From assembly GCF_000269805.1 (NCBI RefSeq), contig NZ_JH711482.1, forward strand, positions 224,304 to 288,303: a stretch of 64,000 nt of DNA, in the 5' to 3' direction. This document shows positions 25,746 to 38,138 of the stretch, piece by piece. Source of the stretch: Actinomyces massiliensis 4401292. Its GTDB lineage: Bacteria > Actinomycetota > Actinomycetes > Actinomycetales > Actinomycetaceae. How positions within the stretch are numbered: the first letter of the stretch is position 1; every line of letters starts with the position of its first letter. The position numbers and the translations under genes were made by a program. The notes below the pieces were generated by a model. That model did not search any database, was not told the origin of the DNA, and worked only from the letters and a program-made list of their open reading frames with translations.

Positions 25746-27005
25746 GTGCCCGTCACATCCGCGTCGCCGCGTGCCGGCGTCCGTGAGAACGCCCTGCTCG
25801 TCCTGGAGGACGGCTATGTCCTGCGCGGCAGCTCCTATGGGGCCACGGGCAGGACGGTCGGGGAGATCGTCTTCAACACCGGCATGACCGGCTACCAGGA
25901 GACGCTCACCGATCCCTCCTATCACCGTCAGATCGTTGTCATGACGGCACCGCACATCGGCAACACCGGTGTCAACGACGAGGATGCGGAGTCTGCGGGA
26001 ATCCGGGTCGCCGGCTTCGTCGTGCGCGATCCCGCGCGGCGCGCCTCGAGCTGGCGGTGCCGCCGCGAGCTCGAGGACGAGCTGGCGGACGCGGGCGTGG
26101 TGGGCATCTGCCGGATCGACACGCGGGCGCTGACCCGGCATCTGCGCGACCGCGGCGCCATGCGGGCGGGCATCTTCTCCTCGGATGCCCTGCCCGCGGG
26201 CGCCGCCGACGCGGCTGGCCCGTCCCGGACCGCCGTGGACATCTGCCTGGAGGCCGTGCGCGCTGCGCCTCCCATGGCCGGCAGGGCCCTGGCCGCCGAG
26301 GTGAGCGCTCGGCAGCGCTATGTCGTCGAGCCTTCCGGGCGCTTCGAGGGATGCGAGCCGGTCGCCGTCGTCGCCGCTATCGACTTGGGGATCAAGGCCC
26401 GTACTCCGTGGCAGCTCGCCGAGCGGGGCGTGCGCGTCCACGTCCTGCCGCAGACGACGACATTCGAGGAGGTACTCGCCCTCCATCCGGATGGTGTTTT
26501 CTTCTCCAACGGGCCGGGTGATCCGGGTACTGCGCACAGCGAGGTCGAGCTGCTGCGGGGGGTTCTGGACGCCCGTATTCCCTTCTTCGGCATCTGCCTG
26601 GGCAATCAGATATTCGGGCGGGCCCTGGGCTATGGCACGTACAAGCTGAGCTACGGCCACCGGGGCATCAACCAGCCCGTCCTGGACCGCGCCGCCGGAC
26701 GAGTGGAGATCACCGCCCATAACCACGGCTTCGCGGTTGACGCCCCGATCGGTGAGCCGAGCCTGGCGCCCTACGACGGCGGCCGCTACGGACGCGTTGA
26801 AGTCTCCCATGTGGGACTGAACGACCATGTCGTTGAAGGGCTGCGCGCCCTCGACGTGCCGGCCTTCTCCGTCCAGTTCCACCCCGAGGCGGCCGCCGGC
26901 CCGCACGATGGGGAGCATCTGTTCGACCGATTCGTGCGTTTGATGGCCGACCACCGTCACCGCCGTGACGGGGCTGCTGCCCGGACGATCCAGGAGGAGC
27001 GCTGA
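25746..27005 (+). CDS. carA: Carbamoyl-phosphate synthase small (glutaminase) subunit
   Basis: A 419-residue CarA. The N-terminal domain reads [20 protein letters not shown] and [20 protein letters not shown]; the class I glutaminase domain has the nucleophile in [17 protein letters not shown], with the His/Glu pair in [16 protein letters not shown]. It hydrolyses glutamine and channels ammonia to CarB. GTG start at 25746, twelve bases after pyrC. The gene that sits between pyrC and carA in mycobacteria, a small membrane protein, is missing here. Confidence 0.96.
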   Translation: MPVTSASPRAGVRENALLVLEDGYVLRGSSYGATGRTVGEIVFNTGMTGYQETLTDPSYHRQIVVMTAPHIGNTGVNDEDAESAGIRVAGFVVRDPARRASSWRCRRELEDELADAGVVGICRIDTRALTRHLRDRGAMRAGIFSSDALPAGAADAAGPSRTAVDICLEAVRAAPPMAGRALAAEVSARQRYVVEPSGRFEGCEPVAVVAAIDLGIKARTPWQLAERGVRVHVLPQTTTFEEVLALHPDGVFFSNGPGDPGTAHSEVELLRGVLDARIPFFGICLGNQIFGRALGYGTYKLSYGHRGINQPVLDRAAGRVEITAHNHGFAVDAPIGEPSLAPYDGGRYGRVEVSHVGLNDHVVEGLRALDVPAFSVQFHPEAAAGPHDGEHLFDRFVRLMADHRHRRDGAAARTIQEER

Positions 27006-27006
27006 G

Positions 27007-30338
<3,332 letters not shown>

Positions 30339-30342
<4 letters not shown>

Positions 30343-31265
30343 GTGCTTCCACTCCTTCTGCCGGCGGACCTGCGCCCCAGGGCACTGAGGGCGTTCGGGG
30401 TCGATCGGCCTTCGGCGCTGCGCTTGCCGAGGCCATGGATGCCCATGGCCCGCTGTGCGTGGGCATCGACCCGCATCAGGCCCTGCTGGCCTCCTGGGAT
30501 CTTCCGGATACGCCTCGGGGGCTGCGGGACTTCGCTCTGCGCATCGTGGACGCCGTTGGAGGAAGAATCGCCGCGGTCAAGCCGCAATCCGCCTTCTTCG
30601 AGAGGCATGGCAGTGCGGGTATCGCTGTTCTGGAGGAGACCCTTGCTGCGCTGCGCGCTGTCGGCACCTTGTCCATCTTGGATGTCAAGCGTGGCGATAT
30701 CGGCTCGACCATGAGCGGCTATGCCCAGGCCTACCTCGTTGAGGGTGCTCCTCTGGCCGCCGATGCCATGACGCTCTCGCCCTACCTCGGATATGACTCC
30801 CTATCACCCGCTCTGGAGCTGGCGAACGCCTCCGGGCGCGGCGTGTTCGTTCTGGCTCTCACCTCGAATCCAGAGGGCGCGAGCGTTCAGCACGCGTCCA
30901 CGGGACAGGGGTCGCGATCGAGTTCCGTGGCGGCCGATGTCGTCGCGGGTGCGGCCCGGTCTAATGCCGCGGCCCGCGATGCCAACACCCTCGGCAGCGT
31001 CGGTCTGGTGGTCGGGGCGACCACCGGCCGGGCCGTGGCCGAGCTGGGGATCGACCTGCTCGGCGCCAATGCGCCGCTGCTGGCCCCGGGGGTGGGGGCT
31101 CAGGGTGCGGGTGCCGCCGAGCTGGAGGCCGTTTTCGGGGCTGCGCGTCGCCATGTGCTGGCCTCGACTTCCCGCGGCGTACTCAGCGCAGGGCCCGACC
31201 TGGTCGCTTTGCGCGCAGCCGCGCAGGCTGCCGCTGCGGAGGCGCTCTCGGCATTGCGGGCCTGA
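30339..31265 (+). CDS. pyrF: Orotidine 5'-phosphate decarboxylase (type 2)
   Basis: A 308-residue PyrF of the longer actinobacterial/myxococcal group. [18 protein letters not shown] opens the barrel, [14 protein letters not shown] binds phosphate, and [21 protein letters not shown] carries the catalytic D-x-K-R-x-D motif. The C-terminal [12 protein letters not shown] and [15 protein letters not shown] form the phosphate pocket. Overlaps carB by four bases (ATGA). pyrD, pyrE and pyrH are not in this window. Confidence 0.94.
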
Positions 31266-31297
31266 ATCCGGGCGATCTCGTGCGGCATCATAGGCGC

Positions 31298-31879
31298 ATG
31301 ACGCATTCCTCGCTCTCGTCCGCTCCCGCGCGCCTGACCGTTCTGGCCGGCCCCACCGCGGTGGGCAAGGGGACCATCGTCGCCGAACTGCGCCGGCGTC
31401 ACCCCGAGTTGTTCGTCTCGGTCTCGGCGACCACTCGGGGGCCGAGACCGGGCGAGATCGACGGCGTGCATTATCTGTTCGTGTCCGACGGCGAGTTCGA
31501 CAGACTCATTGACAGCGGCCAGATGCTGGAGTGGGCACTGGTTCACGGCGCCCATCGCTATGGGACGCCCCGTGGTCCTGTTCAGGCCGAGCTCGACGCC
31601 GGTCGTCCTGCCCTGCTCGAGATCGATCTGGCCGGCGCTCGGCAGGTTCGCGCGTCCATGCCGACCGCACAACTGGTCTTCATCATGCCTCCGAGCTGGG
31701 ATGAGCTCGTGGCCCGGCTTGCCGGGCGAGGCACCGAGGATGCCCGAGAGCGGGAGCGCCGCCTGGCCACCGCACGCACGGAGATGGAAGCGGCACAGGA
31801 GTTCGACCACGTCATTGTCAATGACACCGTGGCGCATGCCACGGACGAGCTCGAAAAACTATTGGGAATCAAGGGCTAA
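31298..31879 (+). CDS. gmk: Guanylate kinase
   Basis: A 193-residue guanylate kinase. P-loop VLAGPTAVGKGTIVAELRRRHP (residues ~13-34), GMP-binding SVSATTRGPRPGEIDGVHYLFVS and EWALVHGAHRYGTPRGPV, lid region RLAGRGTEDARERERRLATA. The ATG at 31298 is preferred to the GTG at 31280. In most actinobacteria the integration host factor mihF lies directly before gmk, but here pyrF ends only 32 bases upstream. rpoZ follows after 54 bases. Confidence 0.95.
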   Translation: MTHSSLSSAPARLTVLAGPTAVGKGTIVAELRRRHPELFVSVSATTRGPRPGEIDGVHYLFVSDGEFDRLIDSGQMLEWALVHGAHRYGTPRGPVQAELDAGRPALLEIDLAGARQVRASMPTAQLVFIMPPSWDELVARLAGRGTEDARERERRLATARTEMEAAQEFDHVIVNDTVAHATDELEKLLGIKG

Positions 31880-31933
31880 ACTGTCCCGGTTACCATCAGG
31901 TATTTCCGACGTCCACCACACGGGAAGAAGCTC

Positions 31934-32341
31934 ATGCTCGGAACCTCCGCACAGCCCGAGGGCATCACCAACCCGCCGATCGACGACCTGCTCGAGAAGG
32001 TCGACTCCAAGTACGGGCTCGTTGTGGAAGCCGCCAAGCGCGCTCGTCAGATCAATACCTATACCCGGCAGCTCGAGGAGAACCAGCTCGACTACTTCGG
32101 TCCTCTCGTTGAGGCCGAGCCTGATGAGAAGCCCCTGACCATCGCTCTGCGCGAGGTGGTCGAGGACAAGCTTCAGGTCATCCCGGGTGATGAGGCTCGG
32201 GCGCGGCGTGCTGAGAATGAGAAGGCTCGTCGCGCCGCGGAAGAAGACATGTTCTCCGATATCCCGCTTGATGCTGTATCCGCCCCGGCGGAGGGTGAGG
32301 ACGCCCCGGCGTCCACCAACCTCGACGAGATCGAGTTCTGA
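31934..32341 (+). CDS. rpoZ: RNA polymerase omega subunit
   Basis: A 135-residue RpoZ. The core is residues ~11-95: [37 protein letters not shown], with the conserved K-Y-x-L-V-x-x-A-A-x-R-A-R-Q-I, then [15 protein letters not shown]. The C-terminal ~40 residues are a charged, probably disordered tail. Omega assists RNA polymerase assembly. GGGAAGAAG precedes the ATG at 31934. Placement after gmk and before coaBC is conserved. Confidence 0.95.
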   Translation: MLGTSAQPEGITNPPIDDLLEKVDSKYGLVVEAAKRARQINTYTRQLEENQLDYFGPLVEAEPDEKPLTIALREVVEDKLQVIPGDEARARRAENEKARRAAEEDMFSDIPLDAVSAPAEGEDAPASTNLDEIEF

Positions 32342-32408
32342 GCGCGCGTCGGTGACGCGGGTGGCTCCGTCCGTTAAGGGCGGTATGTGAGGACATGAGG
32401 GTTCGGTC

Positions 32409-33725
32409 ATGATCATGACGCCTGACGTCCCAACCGGTCCGTGGCGTGTTGTCGTCGGGGTGTCCGGTTCCATCGCCGCCTACAAGGCCCCTTTCGTGGT
32501 CCGTCGTCTGCGACAGGCGGGGCACGAGGTTCGCGTGGTCGCAACGGATGCAGCATTGCGCTTCATCGGCGCGCCGGCTCTGGCAGCGGTCGCAGGGCGG
32601 CCGGTGAGCAGCGGTATTTTCGACGACCCGGCTGCCGTCGAGCATGTCGCGGTGGGAGAGTGGGCGGACCTTGTTGTGGTGGCCCCGGCCTCTGCCGACC
32701 TGCTGGCACGGGTCGCGTCCGGTCGTGCCGACGATCTGCTGACCGCCACGATTCTGACGACGACGGCCCCCGTGGTCCTTGCCCCCGCCATGCATACCCA
32801 GATGTGGGCCAATCCTGCGACCCGGGAGAACGTGGCCACGCTGCAACGCCGTGGCCTGAGCATCATCCACCCGGATTCCGGACGCTTGACGGGCGCCGAC
32901 TCGGGGGAGGGGCGGCTGCCCGATCCTGAGCGCATTGTCGCCGAGGCGCTGGCCGTGCTCGCTGATCGACGGGCGCGCAGGGCGGGGGCGTCCGGGAGCG
33001 GAGCACTGTCGGGCCGGCATGTGGTCGTTTCGGCCGGTGGCACCCGTGAGCCTATCGATCCGGTGCGGTATGTGGGCAACAGCTCTTCGGGACGCCAGGG
33101 GGTCGCTGCGGCGTGCGCCGCCGCAGAGCGCGGTGCGCGAGTGACTCTCGTGGCGGCCAATGTGGCTGACGATGTTCTCGCGGTTCTTGCGACCCTGCCT
33201 CGTGAGGTGGAGGTCGTCGCGGTCGGTACTGCCGTGGAGCTGCACGACGCCGTCCGACGGGCCGCTCGGGATGCCGACGCCGTCATTATGGCCGCGGCCG
33301 TTGCCGACTACCGTCCTGTTGAGGTGTCCGCATCCAAGATCAAGAAGCATGGCCTGCAACGCGGTTCTGCCGCGGACGGGAGTGCTCGTCTGACCATTGA
33401 GCTCGTGGAGAACCCCGATATCCTCGCGAGTCTTGTCGCCGATCCGCCGCGCCGTGATGGCGAGCGGATGCTCACCGTCGGTTTCGCCGCGGAGACCGGT
33501 GATGCTGAGGGGGATGTGCTCGCTCACGGTGCTGCCAAGGCGCGTCGCAAGGGTGCGGATCTTCTCGCCGTCAACGCTGTGGGGGAGCGCCTCGGCTTCG
33601 GAGACGTCCCCAATTCCATCGTGATCCTTGATAACCGCGGCTATGAAGTCGCCCGAGTCGAGGGCTCCAAGATTGATGTCGCCCGCGTCCTCATTGATCT
33701 GGTCGCGTCCAGGCTCTCCGATTGA
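32409..33725 (+). CDS. coaBC: Phosphopantothenoylcysteine decarboxylase / phosphopantothenate-cysteine ligase
   Basis: A 438-residue bifunctional coenzyme A biosynthesis enzyme. The N-terminal flavoprotein decarboxylase half has VVGVSGSIAAYKAPFVVRRL, the GAPALAAVAG and EHVAVGEWADLVVVAPASADL segments and LAPAMHTQMWANPATRENV. The ligase half starts near residue 195 with VVSAGGTREPIDPVRYVGNSSSGRQG and contains AAVADYRPVEVSASKIKKHG. A second in-frame ATG at 32415 is possible. The preceding gap is 67 bases; a 250-base gap with a separate metK promoter follows. Confidence 0.95.
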   Translation: MIMTPDVPTGPWRVVVGVSGSIAAYKAPFVVRRLRQAGHEVRVVATDAALRFIGAPALAAVAGRPVSSGIFDDPAAVEHVAVGEWADLVVVAPASADLLARVASGRADDLLTATILTTTAPVVLAPAMHTQMWANPATRENVATLQRRGLSIIHPDSGRLTGADSGEGRLPDPERIVAEALAVLADRRARRAGASGSGALSGRHVVVSAGGTREPIDPVRYVGNSSSGRQGVAAACAAAERGARVTLVAANVADDVLAVLATLPREVEVVAVGTAVELHDAVRRAARDADAVIMAAAVADYRPVEVSASKIKKHGLQRGSAADGSARLTIELVENPDILASLVADPPRRDGERMLTVGFAAETGDAEGDVLAHGAAKARRKGADLLAVNAVGERLGFGDVPNSIVILDNRGYEVARVEGSKIDVARVLIDLVASRLSD

Positions 33726-33861
33726 CCGTGAGGCGTGCGGGAGGGGGCAGCAGGATCAGAGGGCCGAGAAGGCCATGAGAGGGCCCTGGCGTGTCCGCTG
33801 AATCTGATGAATCTGAATCCCAGGACGTCTGAATAATCACGGAGCAGGCATGATGTCGCCC

Positions 33862-33891
33862 TTCAGGCATCTTGTTGCGCGGGCCTACGAT
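33862..33891 (+). promoter_or_regulatory. Possible metK promoter
   Basis: TTCAGG (33862-33867), an 18-base spacer and TACGAT (33886-33891), giving an mRNA leader of ~75 bases. I looked for a SAM riboswitch in this leader and did not recognise one. Confidence 0.35.
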
Positions 33892-33974
33892 TGGGGTGTT
33901 AGGACAGCGCAGAGCCTCGTCGTCATGAAGCTGCGCATGACAAATACGCACCCATACCTCGCAAGGGACATCAC

Positions 33975-35180
33975 ATGCCATTGAGTTCTCTCCGCCTGTT
34001 CACCTCGGAGTCAGTGACCGAAGGGCATCCCGATAAGGTCTGCGATCGGATCTCGGACTCCATTCTTGACGCCATTCTGGCCCAGGATCCTGCCGCGCAT
34101 GTCGCCGTCGAGACAATGGCGACAACAGGACTGGTCCATGTCGCCGGCGAGGTGACCACCAACGCTTATGTTGAGATCCCCGAGATCGTGCGCTCCGAAA
34201 TCGTATCGATCGGCTACACCTCATCCGAGGTCTGCTTCGACGGCGCCTCCTGCGGTGTGTCGATTTCGATCGGCCAGCAGTCTCCGGATATCGCGGCCGG
34301 TGTGCACAAGGCTCTTGAGGTGCGAGGCGATTCCGGGGACCTCGATCCTCTCGACTTCCAGGGCGCGGGGGATCAGGGCCTCATGTTCGGTTACGCCTGT
34401 ACGGACACGGCTGAGCTCATGCCGCTGCCGATCCACTTGGCGCATCGTCTCGCCGAGCGTCTGACGTTGGTGCGCAAGCAGGGTCTCATGACGGGCCTGC
34501 GTCCCGATGGCAAAACCCAGGTCACCATTGGCTACGACGGGGATCGTGCGGTGAGCCTGAGAAGCGTGGTGGTCTCGACACAGCACGACCCCGGTCGCAC
34601 TCGCGCCTGGCTGACCGACGCCATCACCTCCGAGGTGATCCGGCCGGTGCTTCAGGCCGAAGAGGACAAGGGCCTCCAGCTGGCCACAGCCAATGCCGAG
34701 GTCCTGGTCAATCCGTCTGGCCAGTTCGTCATCGGCGGTCCCGCTGGAGACGCCGGCCTGACCGGCCGCAAGATCATCGTGGACACCTATGGCGGGATGG
34801 CTCGTCATGGCGGAGGCGCTTTCTCCGGCAAGGATCCGTCCAAGGTCGATCGATCCGGCTCCTACGCCATGCGCTGGGTCGCCAAGAACGTCGTCGCAGC
34901 GGGTCTTGCTCGGCGCTGCGAGATTCAGGTTGCCTATGCCATCGGCTCCGCTCATCCCGTGGGCCTGTACATTGAGACCTTCGGTACCGAGACAGTCCCC
35001 GTCGCGCGGATCGCCGCCGCCATCGAGGCGGTCTTCGACCTGCGCCCGGCCGCAATCGTGCGCGATCTCGATCTGCTTCGTCCGATCTACCGCGCTACCA
35101 GCGCCTACGGACACTTCGGCCGTCCTGGTTTCTCCTGGGAGGAGACCGGCCGCGCCGAGGCCCTGCGCGCCGCGGTCTAA
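33975..35180 (+). CDS. metK: S-adenosylmethionine synthetase
   Basis: A 401-residue Met[29 protein letters not shown] holds the ATP-binding histidine, [16 protein letters not shown] the methionine/ATP hexapeptide loop, and [21 protein letters not shown]...[19 protein letters not shown] the P-loop and lysines. It makes SAM from ATP and methionine; a creatine/guanidinoacetate methyltransferase that might use it is not in the window. AAGGGA precedes the ATG. Confidence 0.97.
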   Translation: MPLSSLRLFTSESVTEGHPDKVCDRISDSILDAILAQDPAAHVAVETMATTGLVHVAGEVTTNAYVEIPEIVRSEIVSIGYTSSEVCFDGASCGVSISIGQQSPDIAAGVHKALEVRGDSGDLDPLDFQGAGDQGLMFGYACTDTAELMPLPIHLAHRLAERLTLVRKQGLMTGLRPDGKTQVTIGYDGDRAVSLRSVVVSTQHDPGRTRAWLTDAITSEVIRPVLQAEEDKGLQLATANAEVLVNPSGQFVIGGPAGDAGLTGRKIIVDTYGGMARHGGGAFSGKDPSKVDRSGSYAMRWVAKNVVAAGLARRCEIQVAYAIGSAHPVGLYIETFGTETVPVARIAAAIEAVFDLRPAAIVRDLDLLRPIYRATSAYGHFGRPGFSWEETGRAEALRAAV

Positions 35181-35207
35181 GCCGCATCTGTCTTGCGGGG
35201 CGGTGCG

Positions 35208-37286
35208 ATGAGCCGGATGAGCCGTGGGGGAAGACCCGCCCAAGGCGCGTTACTGGCTGCACCGGCGCCGTCTGAGCATGGTGTGGACGGCAATGGTGTT
35301 GCCGCGCCCGTGGCCAGAGTGCTGCTCGATTCTCCCTTGCCGCATCTGGACCGCCTTTTCGACTACCTCGTCCCACCGGATCTTGATGCCTCGGCCGCCG
35401 TGGGCACGAGCGTGATCGTCCGCTTCGGTGGGCAGGATATGCGCGGATGGGTCTGGGAGCGCGGCGCGACGACGACCCACGCCGGTCGACTGACCCCGAT
35501 TCGCCGGGTCGTCTCGGACCTGCCGGTGCTCACCGGTGCCACGAAGGCGCTGATCGAGGCGGTCGCGACGAGAAACGCCGGGGTGCGTTCGGACATCATC
35601 CGCCTTGCGGTACCGCCGCGTCATGCGTCTACCGAGCATTCTGAGCGTGGTCGTGGCGCACCGTCGCCGTCTCAGTGGCAGGCGCCGTCCGGAGAGGGAT
35701 GGGACGCATATGGCGGAGCCGGATTCGTGGATGCGCTCGCCGACGGCGGCGCGCCACGTGCCGTGTGGACTGCTCTCCCAGGACGGGCCGGCCTGGTACG
35801 CCGGTGGACTGCGCTGCTCGGCGATGCCATCAGGGCCGCCCTGGCGTCGGGCCGAGGCGCTCTCGTCATAGTCGCGACTGCGGCACAGGCCGAGGCCGTG
35901 GCGACGGCGCTGAAGGAGGAGCTGCTCCCCGCGCTTGACGAACCGATTGTCGTGCTGACCGCAGAGGGGGGCCCTGCTCGTCGCTACCGAGCCTTCCTGC
36001 GTGTGCTGCTCGGAACCGCGCGCATTGTGGTGGGTACACGCGCTGCCGCCTTCGCCCCGGTGCGTGGCCTGGGCCTGGCGGTCATCTGGGATGACGGCGA
36101 CAACCGCCTCGATGAGCGTCATGCTCCCTACACGCACGCTCGCACTGTTCTGGCGCTGCGCTCCGGCCTGGAAGGGGCGGGTTTGCTGGTGGCCGGCTAC
36201 GCCCGCAGCATCGAGGCCCAGAGCTTCGTGGAGCAGGGGTGGGCTGAGGAGCTCAGTGCTCCTCGGTCATTGCGGCGTGCCGCCGTTGCGCGGGTGCACG
36301 CCCCCAATGCGACTCGATTGGAAGCCGAGGGCTCCTCCGGAATCGCCCGAATTCCGTCACTTGCGCACCGAGCGGTGCGTGATGCCCTGGCCGATGGGCC
36401 CGTTCTGGTTCAGGTCTCACGCTCCGGCTATGCCCCGGTGGTGGCGTGCCGGCGATGCGGACAGGCCGCTCGCTGCCCCCATTGCGGGGGCCCGCTGGCC
36501 ATGGAGACGGCCGGGGTCACCACCTGCCGGTGGTGCGCGCGCGGACTGGCGGGTTGGCTCTGTCCCGCATGCGGTGGTGATCAGGTGCGTATGCGCGGCT
36601 CGGGCAGTGCGCGCACCGGCGAGGAACTGGGCCGTGCCTTTCCGGGCACGCCGGTGGCGATCTCCGGTGCGCGCGAGTCGCACGGCGTCATTGAATCCGT
36701 GGACGCCTCGCCCCGCCTGGTAGTCGCCACACCCGGTGCCGAGCCGGTCGCCGACGGCGGGTACTGCGCGGTTCTGCTCCTTGATGGCGCCCTTCTGTCA
36801 GCCCGCCCTGAACTCGGGGCGGGCGCGGAGGCGCTGCGACGATGGACCAACGCGGTGGTCTTGGCACGTGCAGATGCGCGGGTCATTCTTCTGGGCGGTC
36901 CGGATCCGTCAGCCGCGCAGGCGTTAGTGCGGTGGGATCATGCCGGTTACGCTCGTGAGGATCTGCTCGAGCGCGTTGACCTGCACCTCCCCCCAGCCTG
37001 GCGCACGGCGCGGTTGGACGGATCATGGGATGGCGTGGAGGCACTGCTTGCTCAGGCGCAGTCGGAGAATTTCGAGACCTTGGGCCCTGCACCGACGCCT
37101 GTTGCTGGTACAGCGCAGCAGGACCGGTCCGCCCCGGGCGGTGGCTCCACCGCACGGGCTTTGATCCGGGTGCCTGCCGACCGCGGGCGGGAGCTGGCGA
37201 TCATGCTGCGGGTGCGCCAGCGCGAGCGCTCGGCGCATCGGGAGGAGACGGTCCGCGTTGAGCTCGATCCGACCGTGCTGTGGTGA
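35208..37286 (+). CDS. priA: Primosomal protein N' (PriA), ATPase-degenerate actinobacterial type
   Basis: A 692-residue PriA. The N-terminal 3'-DNA-binding domain (VLLDSPLPHLDRLFDYLVP, GTSVIVRFGGQDMRGWVWE) and the zinc-binding insert (CRRCGQAARCPHCGGPLAM...CRWCARGLAGWLCPACGG, eight cysteines) are intact. The helicase motor is degenerate: no G-x-x-G-x-G-K-T Walker A is present (the equivalent region reads LPGRAGLVRR) and the DEEH-type motif is WDDGDN. This is the known actinobacterial pattern of a helicase-dead PriA acting as a DNA-binding primosome assembly factor. ATG 35208 is preferred to TTG 35193. It ends convergent with the island. Confidence 0.9.
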   Translation: MSRMSRGGRPAQGALLAAPAPSEHGVDGNGVAAPVARVLLDSPLPHLDRLFDYLVPPDLDASAAVGTSVIVRFGGQDMRGWVWERGATTTHAGRLTPIRRVVSDLPVLTGATKALIEAVATRNAGVRSDIIRLAVPPRHASTEHSERGRGAPSPSQWQAPSGEGWDAYGGAGFVDALADGGAPRAVWTALPGRAGLVRRWTALLGDAIRAALASGRGALVIVATAAQAEAVATALKEELLPALDEPIVVLTAEGGPARRYRAFLRVLLGTARIVVGTRAAAFAPVRGLGLAVIWDDGDNRLDERHAPYTHARTVLALRSGLEGAGLLVAGYARSIEAQSFVEQGWAEELSAPRSLRRAAVARVHAPNATRLEAEGSSGIARIPSLAHRAVRDALADGPVLVQVSRSGYAPVVACRRCGQAARCPHCGGPLAMETAGVTTCRWCARGLAGWLCPACGGDQVRMRGSGSARTGEELGRAFPGTPVAISGARESHGVIESVDASPRLVVATPGAEPVADGGYCAVLLLDGALLSARPELGAGAEALRRWTNAVVLARADARVILLGGPDPSAAQALVRWDHAGYAREDLLERVDLHLPPAWRTARLDGSWDGVEALLAQAQSENFETLGPAPTPVAGTAQQDRSAPGGGSTARALIRVPADRGRELAIMLRVRQRERSAHREETVRVELDPTVLW

Positions 37287-37304
37287 GACGGCGGGGAATG
37301 TGAT

Positions 37305-37336
37305 GGAGCCTGCCTGACAGGCCGGATGACGGCTCC
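37305..37336. terminator. Branched hairpin between priA and the island's tetR
   Basis: ggagcc (37305-37310) pairs with ggctcc (37331-37336), enclosing a second stem gcct-gac-aggc (37312-37322). It lies between convergent genes and could terminate both. Confidence 0.5.
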
Positions 37337-37377
37337 GCCTAAGATCTCACGGATATGTCGAAGACCCTGAATCTTTG

Positions 37378-38064
37378 TCAATCTCTGTCATCGGGTGGGC
37401 CATCACCCTCAGGACTGTTCTCGTCCTGATCGGGGTCCTGATCGGCCTGCGCCCAGAATGCAGTGATCTTTCCAAGAAGATCAGCAGCAGTGGCGTGCAC
37501 GTCACGACCCTCGCTCAAAGCGGTCACCGCGGCCCCGTCGACGACTGCGATCACCAGGTCGGGGTCGACGACAGCCCCCAATCGTTCCAGCAGACGACCG
37601 ACGGCGGCGTTGAGGCGCTGACGACCCTGGTGATAGGCCTGCTCAACGGGCGCGACGGCGCCCGCGGAGATGAGTTGGATATAGTGCCCGAGATACGGGC
37701 CCTCCGGCGGGAGCGTTGCCTGAAGCACCAGATCCAGTCGTCCGGATAGAGGAGGGATCTGCTCCAGGGCCTCCACTTTGTCCGCCACGTGCTCCGCCCG
37801 CGACGCCCAGATGGCGATATTGATCAGGCCGGCCTGATAAAGCAGGTCGTCCAGGCCCTTGAAGTAGTAGGTCGTCGCTGACAATGAGCAGCCGGCGCGC
37901 CTGGCAACGGCGCGATGACTCACCTCGGCCGGCCCCTCCTCGCGAATGATCGCAGCGGCCGCTTCGATGATCGTCTGTCGTCGTCCCTCTCCGCGCGAAG
38001 TCGGGCGTACGCCGCTCCGAGCCTGGCGAGACGGTTGAAAGGCGGCAGACAAGGGATCAGCCAT
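37378..38064 (-). CDS. TetR-family regulator of the guanidino-compound island
   Basis: A 228-residue TetR regulator. The helix-turn-helix is at residues ~30-80: RRQTIIEAAAAIIREEGPAEVSHRAVARRAGCSLSATTYYFKG, with S-A-T-T-Y-Y-F as recognition helix, of the kind that controls transporters. The C-terminal domain is helical and unassigned; the tail is acidic/proline-rich. The ATG at 38064 lies 8 bases after a TACCCT -10 box. It is the last gene of the minus-strand island, 74 bases beyond the MFS gene, and is the only regulator in it. It is therefore the best candidate for sensing creatinine, creatine or a related compound. That assignment is inference. Confidence 0.82.
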   Translation of the reverse strand: MADPLSAAFQPSRQARSGVRPTSRGEGRRQTIIEAAAAIIREEGPAEVSHRAVARRAGCSLSATTYYFKGLDDLLYQAGLINIAIWASRAEHVADKVEALEQIPPLSGRLDLVLQATLPPEGPYLGHYIQLISAGAVAPVEQAYHQGRQRLNAAVGRLLERLGAVVDPDLVIAVVDGAAVTALSEGRDVHATAADLLGKITAFWAQADQDPDQDENSPEGDGPPDDRD

Positions 38065-38072
38065 GTCTTCGT

Positions 38073-38078
38073 AGGGTA
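38073..38078 (-). promoter_or_regulatory. -10 box TACCCT of the island tetR, leaderless
   Basis: Minus-strand TACCCT ends 8 bases before the ATG at 38064, no Shine-Dalgarno between. The box is the same as that before the TetR gene at 936. Confidence 0.4.
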
Positions 38079-38138
38079 GCAAAGTGCGGGACGCCGTGCG
38101 TCGCGCAGTCGTCCGGCCAGGACGGGACGCCTTATGCC

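Noticed and set aside
33726-33974. A possible SAM riboswitch before metK
   Set aside because: No core of SAM-I, SAM-II or SAM-IV could be recognised; only short GC stems (agggcc/ggccct) are present.
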